Below the pieces are notes generated by a model. It was not told the DNA's origin. It searched no databases and saw nothing but the letters and a program-made list of their open reading frames with translations. From Klebsiella ornithinolytica NBRC 105727 = ATCC 31898 (GTDB lineage: Bacteria > Pseudomonadota > Gammaproteobacteria > Enterobacterales > Enterobacteriaceae): DNA of 64,000 nt. Every line of letters starts with the position of its first letter. The first letter of the stretch is position 1. Of this stretch, positions 61,371 to 64,000 are shown in pieces. The position numbers and the translations under genes are program-made. The stretch spans positions 120,379 through 184,378 of the forward strand of contig NZ_BCYR01000011.1 in NCBI RefSeq assembly GCF_001598295.1, read 5' to 3'.

Positions 61371-64000
61371 TTACTCGAAGGGAGGCGGCGCCAGCACTTC
61401 GCGGTTACCATTATGGCCCTGCTCGCTGACAATACCCTGCGCTTCCATCTGTTCGATAATACGTGCCGCACGGTTATATCCGATGCGGAACTGACGCTGA
61501 ACGCCGGAAATAGAGGCTTTACGTTTTTCAGTGACGAAGTTCACCGCCTGATCGAACAACGGATCCAGCTCTTCACCACCGTCAAAGCCGCCGCTGCCGC
61601 CTTCGCTTTCGCTATCTGATGTAATGCCGTCAACATACTGCGGACGCCCGCGCGCTTTCCAGTCCTGAACCACAGCGTGGACTTCCTGGTCGCGAACAAA
61701 CGCGCCGTGTACACGAACCGGCATGGTCGAGTTCGGCCCGGAGTAAAGCATATCCCCCATCCCCAGCAGTGATTCCGCGCCGCCCTGATCGAGGATGGTA
61801 CGCGAGTCAATTTTGCTCGAGACGGTGAACGCGATACGCGTCGGAATGTTCGCTTTAATAAGACCGGTAATCACGTCAACCGACGGACGCTGCGTTGCCA
61901 GCACAAGGTGAATACCCGCCGCACGCGCTTTCTGCGCCAGACGCGCAATCAGCTCTTCGACCTTTTTGCCGACAGTCATCATCAGGTCGGCGAATTCATC
62001 CACCAGAACAACGATATACGGCAGTTTTTCCAGCACCGGATGCACGGCGTCCATGCTGTCGCCCGGTTTCCAGTACGGATCCGGAATGGGACGGCCCATC
62101 CGCGCCGCTTCGGCGATTTTCTCGTTGTAACCCGCGAGGTTACGCACGCCCAGCGCCGACATCAGCTTATAACGACGCTCCATTTCATTCACGCTCCAGC
62201 GCAGTGCGTTAGCGGCGTCTTTCATATCGGTAACGACTTCGGTCAGCAGATGCGGGATCCCTTCATAGACCGACAGTTCAAGCATTTTCGGGTCGATCAT
62301 AATGAAGCGCACATCTTCCGGCTGCGCTTTATAAAGCATGCTGAGGATCATGGCATTCACCCCAACCGATTTACCGGAACCAGTGGTACCGGCAACCAGC
62401 AGGTGCGGCATTTTTGCCAGATCGGCAACGACCGGATCGCCGGCGATGTCTTTCCCCAGCACCACGGTAAGCGGCGACGGGTTATCGCGGAATTTCGTGT
62501 TATCCAGCACTTCTCGCAGATAAACGGTCTGGCGTTTTTTATTCGGCAGTTCCAGACCCACGTACGGTTTACCCGGAATGACTTCCACGACGCGCACCGC
62601 AATGGTGGACAAGGAGCGGGCCAGGTCACGCGAAAGGTTTGAAATCCGCGCGGCCTTCACGCCTGGCGCCAGATTCAGTTCGAAGCGGGTGATAACCGGG
62701 CCTGGCGAGTAGTTCACCACATCGGCTTTAATGCGGAAGTCAGCCAGACGAGCCTCAACCAGGCGCGCCATTTGCTCCAGCGCGAAGGTATCCACCGGCT
62801 CGACCTCGCTCGGCGGCGGGGTCAGCAGATCCAACGACGGCAGCGGCGTTGTCGGCCGTTGCATCGGCTGGCTGTTGCCGTTACGCATCAGCAGCGGATG
62901 AATCAGGCTATCCTGCGACGGCACCGGGGCTGTCTGCTGCGGCATGTGGCCCTGATGGGCTTGCTGCGGCTGATAGCTCTGTGCGGCAGGCTGAGGCTGC
63001 TGCGCCATCTGCGGAGGTTGAGCCGGCTGCACAGGTTGCTGATACGGTTGTTGTACCGGCGACGACGGCACCGGCTGTTGATACTGTTGAACCGGTTGCT
63101 GCTGTGCCGGCTGCTGGTACTGCTGCACCGGCGGCGGTGTCTCCGGCAGCGGTGTGAACAGCGGTTCGCTCGGACCGTCATCGACCAGCGCTTTCATCGG
63201 CGAGAAATCATAATCCGCAGGAGAGAACGTCGTTGCGCCCTGCGGCTGTTCGCTGCTGTAGCGCTGCTGCTGCGACGCCGCAAACTGACGGGCCAGTTCA
63301 GCTTCAGCTGCGGAGTCATCCTCTTCATCCTGCGCGTAGACTTCGCCGTAACGCTGCTGCTGGGTGGCGGCAAACTGGCGAGCCAGTTCGTCCTGTTCCA
63401 GCGCATCCGCTTCTTCATCCGTTAACGGCTCGTCGTCATAGGCCTGATTGAGTTCAGCTTTACGCGCCCGTTCTTCAGCCATACGTTGTGACGGCAGTTT
63501 AATACCATACGATGCCAGCTCACGGCGCGTAGGGACGCGGACATGATTAGGACGCGGCAGTTTTGGACCAATCCCCTCTTTCACCTGAGCACGCGGGCCA
63601 CCGGATGCCGGACTGAACAGCGGTGCAGCGGATGACGCGGTGGAAGCGACCGTCGCCGCGGTTGCACCCGCGCTCGTCGCCTGGTGTACGCCGGCGGCGA
63701 GGGTGGTCACCGCTGCGGCTTCGACCGGAGAGACCGGTGGCGGTGTAACAGGACGCGTGGCGACCGGGCTTGCTGGTTCAGGGATCGGCTGATACCAGGC
63801 GGCCAGCTGCTCGCGCTCGCGCGCGCGCTTCTCTTCGACCTCTTCAAAATAATACATTGGCGGACGCTGTGGCTTCACCTCTTCCTGCGGAGCCTCAGGC
63901 GTTACGGCAGGAGCTGGTGACTCCGGCTGGTAAACCGGCTGCTGCACCGGCGCCTGCTCGGGCTGGTACGCCTGATGCTGCGGGTAGGACGGCTCCGGCT
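61371..64000 (-). CDS. ftsK: DNA translocase FtsK (5' part beyond the window)
   Basis: FtsK pumps chromosome ends at the septum and activates XerCD at dif. About 875 residues of the C-terminal part are present; the N-terminal membrane domain and start codon are beyond 64000. The visible part begins with a Pro/Gln-rich linker, which includes two copies of ELARQFAA(T/S)QQQRY and a QQYQQP-type stretch. The motor follows with Walker [10 protein letters not shown] and Walker B ending [13 protein letters not shown]. The C-terminal gamma winged helix ([29 protein letters not shown]) reads KOPS. The frame stays open to the window edge. Confidence 0.98.
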   Translation of the reverse strand, partial: PEPSYPQHQAYQPEQAPVQQPVYQPESPAPAVTPEAPQEEVKPQRPPMYYFEEVEEKRAREREQLAAWYQPIPEPASPVATRPVTPPPVSPVEAAAVTTLAAGVHQATSAGATAATVASTASSAAPLFSPASGGPRAQVKEGIGPKLPRPNHVRVPTRRELASYGIKLPSQRMAEERARKAELNQAYDDEPLTDEEADALEQDELARQFAATQQQRYGEVYAQDEEDDSAAEAELARQFAASQQQRYSSEQPQGATTFSPADYDFSPMKALVDDGPSEPLFTPLPETPPPVQQYQQPAQQQPVQQYQQPVPSSPVQQPYQQPVQPAQPPQMAQQPQPAAQSYQPQQAHQGHMPQQTAPVPSQDSLIHPLLMRNGNSQPMQRPTTPLPSLDLLTPPPSEVEPVDTFALEQMARLVEARLADFRIKADVVNYSPGPVITRFELNLAPGVKAARISNLSRDLARSLSTIAVRVVEVIPGKPYVGLELPNKKRQTVYLREVLDNTKFRDNPSPLTVVLGKDIAGDPVVADLAKMPHLLVAGTTGSGKSVGVNAMILSMLYKAQPEDVRFIMIDPKMLELSVYEGIPHLLTEVVTDMKDAANALRWSVNEMERRYKLMSALGVRNLAGYNEKIAEAARMGRPIPDPYWKPGDSMDAVHPVLEKLPYIVVLVDEFADLMMTVGKKVEELIARLAQKARAAGIHLVLATQRPSVDVITGLIKANIPTRIAFTVSSKIDSRTILDQGGAESLLGMGDMLYSGPNSTMPVRVHGAFVRDQEVHAVVQDWKARGRPQYVDGITSDSESEGGSGGFDGGEELDPLFDQAVNFVTEKRKASISGVQRQFRIGYNRAARIIEQMEAQGIVSEQGHNGNREVLAPPPFE

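Noticed and set aside
62930..63150. CRISPR-like short repeats in ftsK
   Set aside because: The repeats are degenerate Gln/Pro codons of the FtsK linker, without regular spacers.

Overview
The window is a chromosomal segment from an enterobacterium of the Klebsiella/Raoultella group. Nearly every protein matches its Escherichia coli K-12 counterpart in length and in most residues. The porin between asnS and aspC is the OmpF/OmpK35 type of Klebsiella, and AroA carries Klebsiella-type residues. Gene order is that of the E. coli 20-22 min region read in reverse. I see no tRNA, rRNA, CRISPR array, insertion sequence, prophage or plasmid feature.

Layout from left to right. pyrD (minus, with a PurR box and a leader hairpin). 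The ssuEADCB sulfonate operon (plus). pepN (minus), pncB and asnS (plus), the ompF/ompK35 porin with a long OmpR-type regulatory region (plus), and aspC (plus). gloC, ycbK and ldtD (minus). The cmoM-mukF-mukE-mukB condensin operon (minus). elyC (plus) converging on ycbJ (minus). A minus-strand envelope cluster, ycaI(comEC)-msbA-lpxK-ycaQ-ycaR-kdsB. ihfB, rpsA, cmk, then serC-aroA (all minus). ycaP (minus), ycaO (plus), and the anaerobic formate module focA-pflB-pflA (plus). Then a small accessory sugar cassette: an RpiR-type regulator (minus) divergent from PTS EIIB, EIIC, split transketolase N and C, and EIIA (plus). Next ycaD, dmsABC, serS, rarA, lolA and the C-terminal two thirds of ftsK, all minus. 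The ftsK start lies beyond the right edge.

The genes cover pyrimidine, NAD, aspartate, serine and aromatic synthesis; translation (AsnRS, SerRS, S1); chromosome segregation (MukBEF, FtsK, IHF); lipid A and Kdo supply (KdsB, LpxK, MsbA); cell-wall modification (LdtD, YcbK, ElyC); lipoprotein transport (LolA); and anaerobic metabolism (FocA/Pfl, DmsABC). Several regulatory sites can be read directly: PurR and the translational-control hairpin at pyrD, NadR at pncB, OmpR at ompF, a CpxR-like box at ldtD, ArcA/FNR at focA-pfl, and FNR plus a perfect ModE palindrome at dmsA.

Two parts stand out. First, aroA has an exact 18-bp in-frame tandem duplication that adds six residues just before the conserved glyphosate/PEP-binding loop. 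Second, the PTS-transketolase cassette between pflA and ycaD has no isomerase, epimerase, aldolase or kinase. This suggests a pathway in which the sugar phosphate made by the PTS is cut directly by transketolase. Its divergent promoter holds two AT palindromes with the same core, centred 30 bp apart, which are candidate operators. Relative to E. coli K-12 the window lacks the elf/ycb fimbrial operon (pyrD-ssuE), ycaL (aroA-cmk), ycaC (dmsC-ycaD) and ycaMNK (pflA-ycaD).
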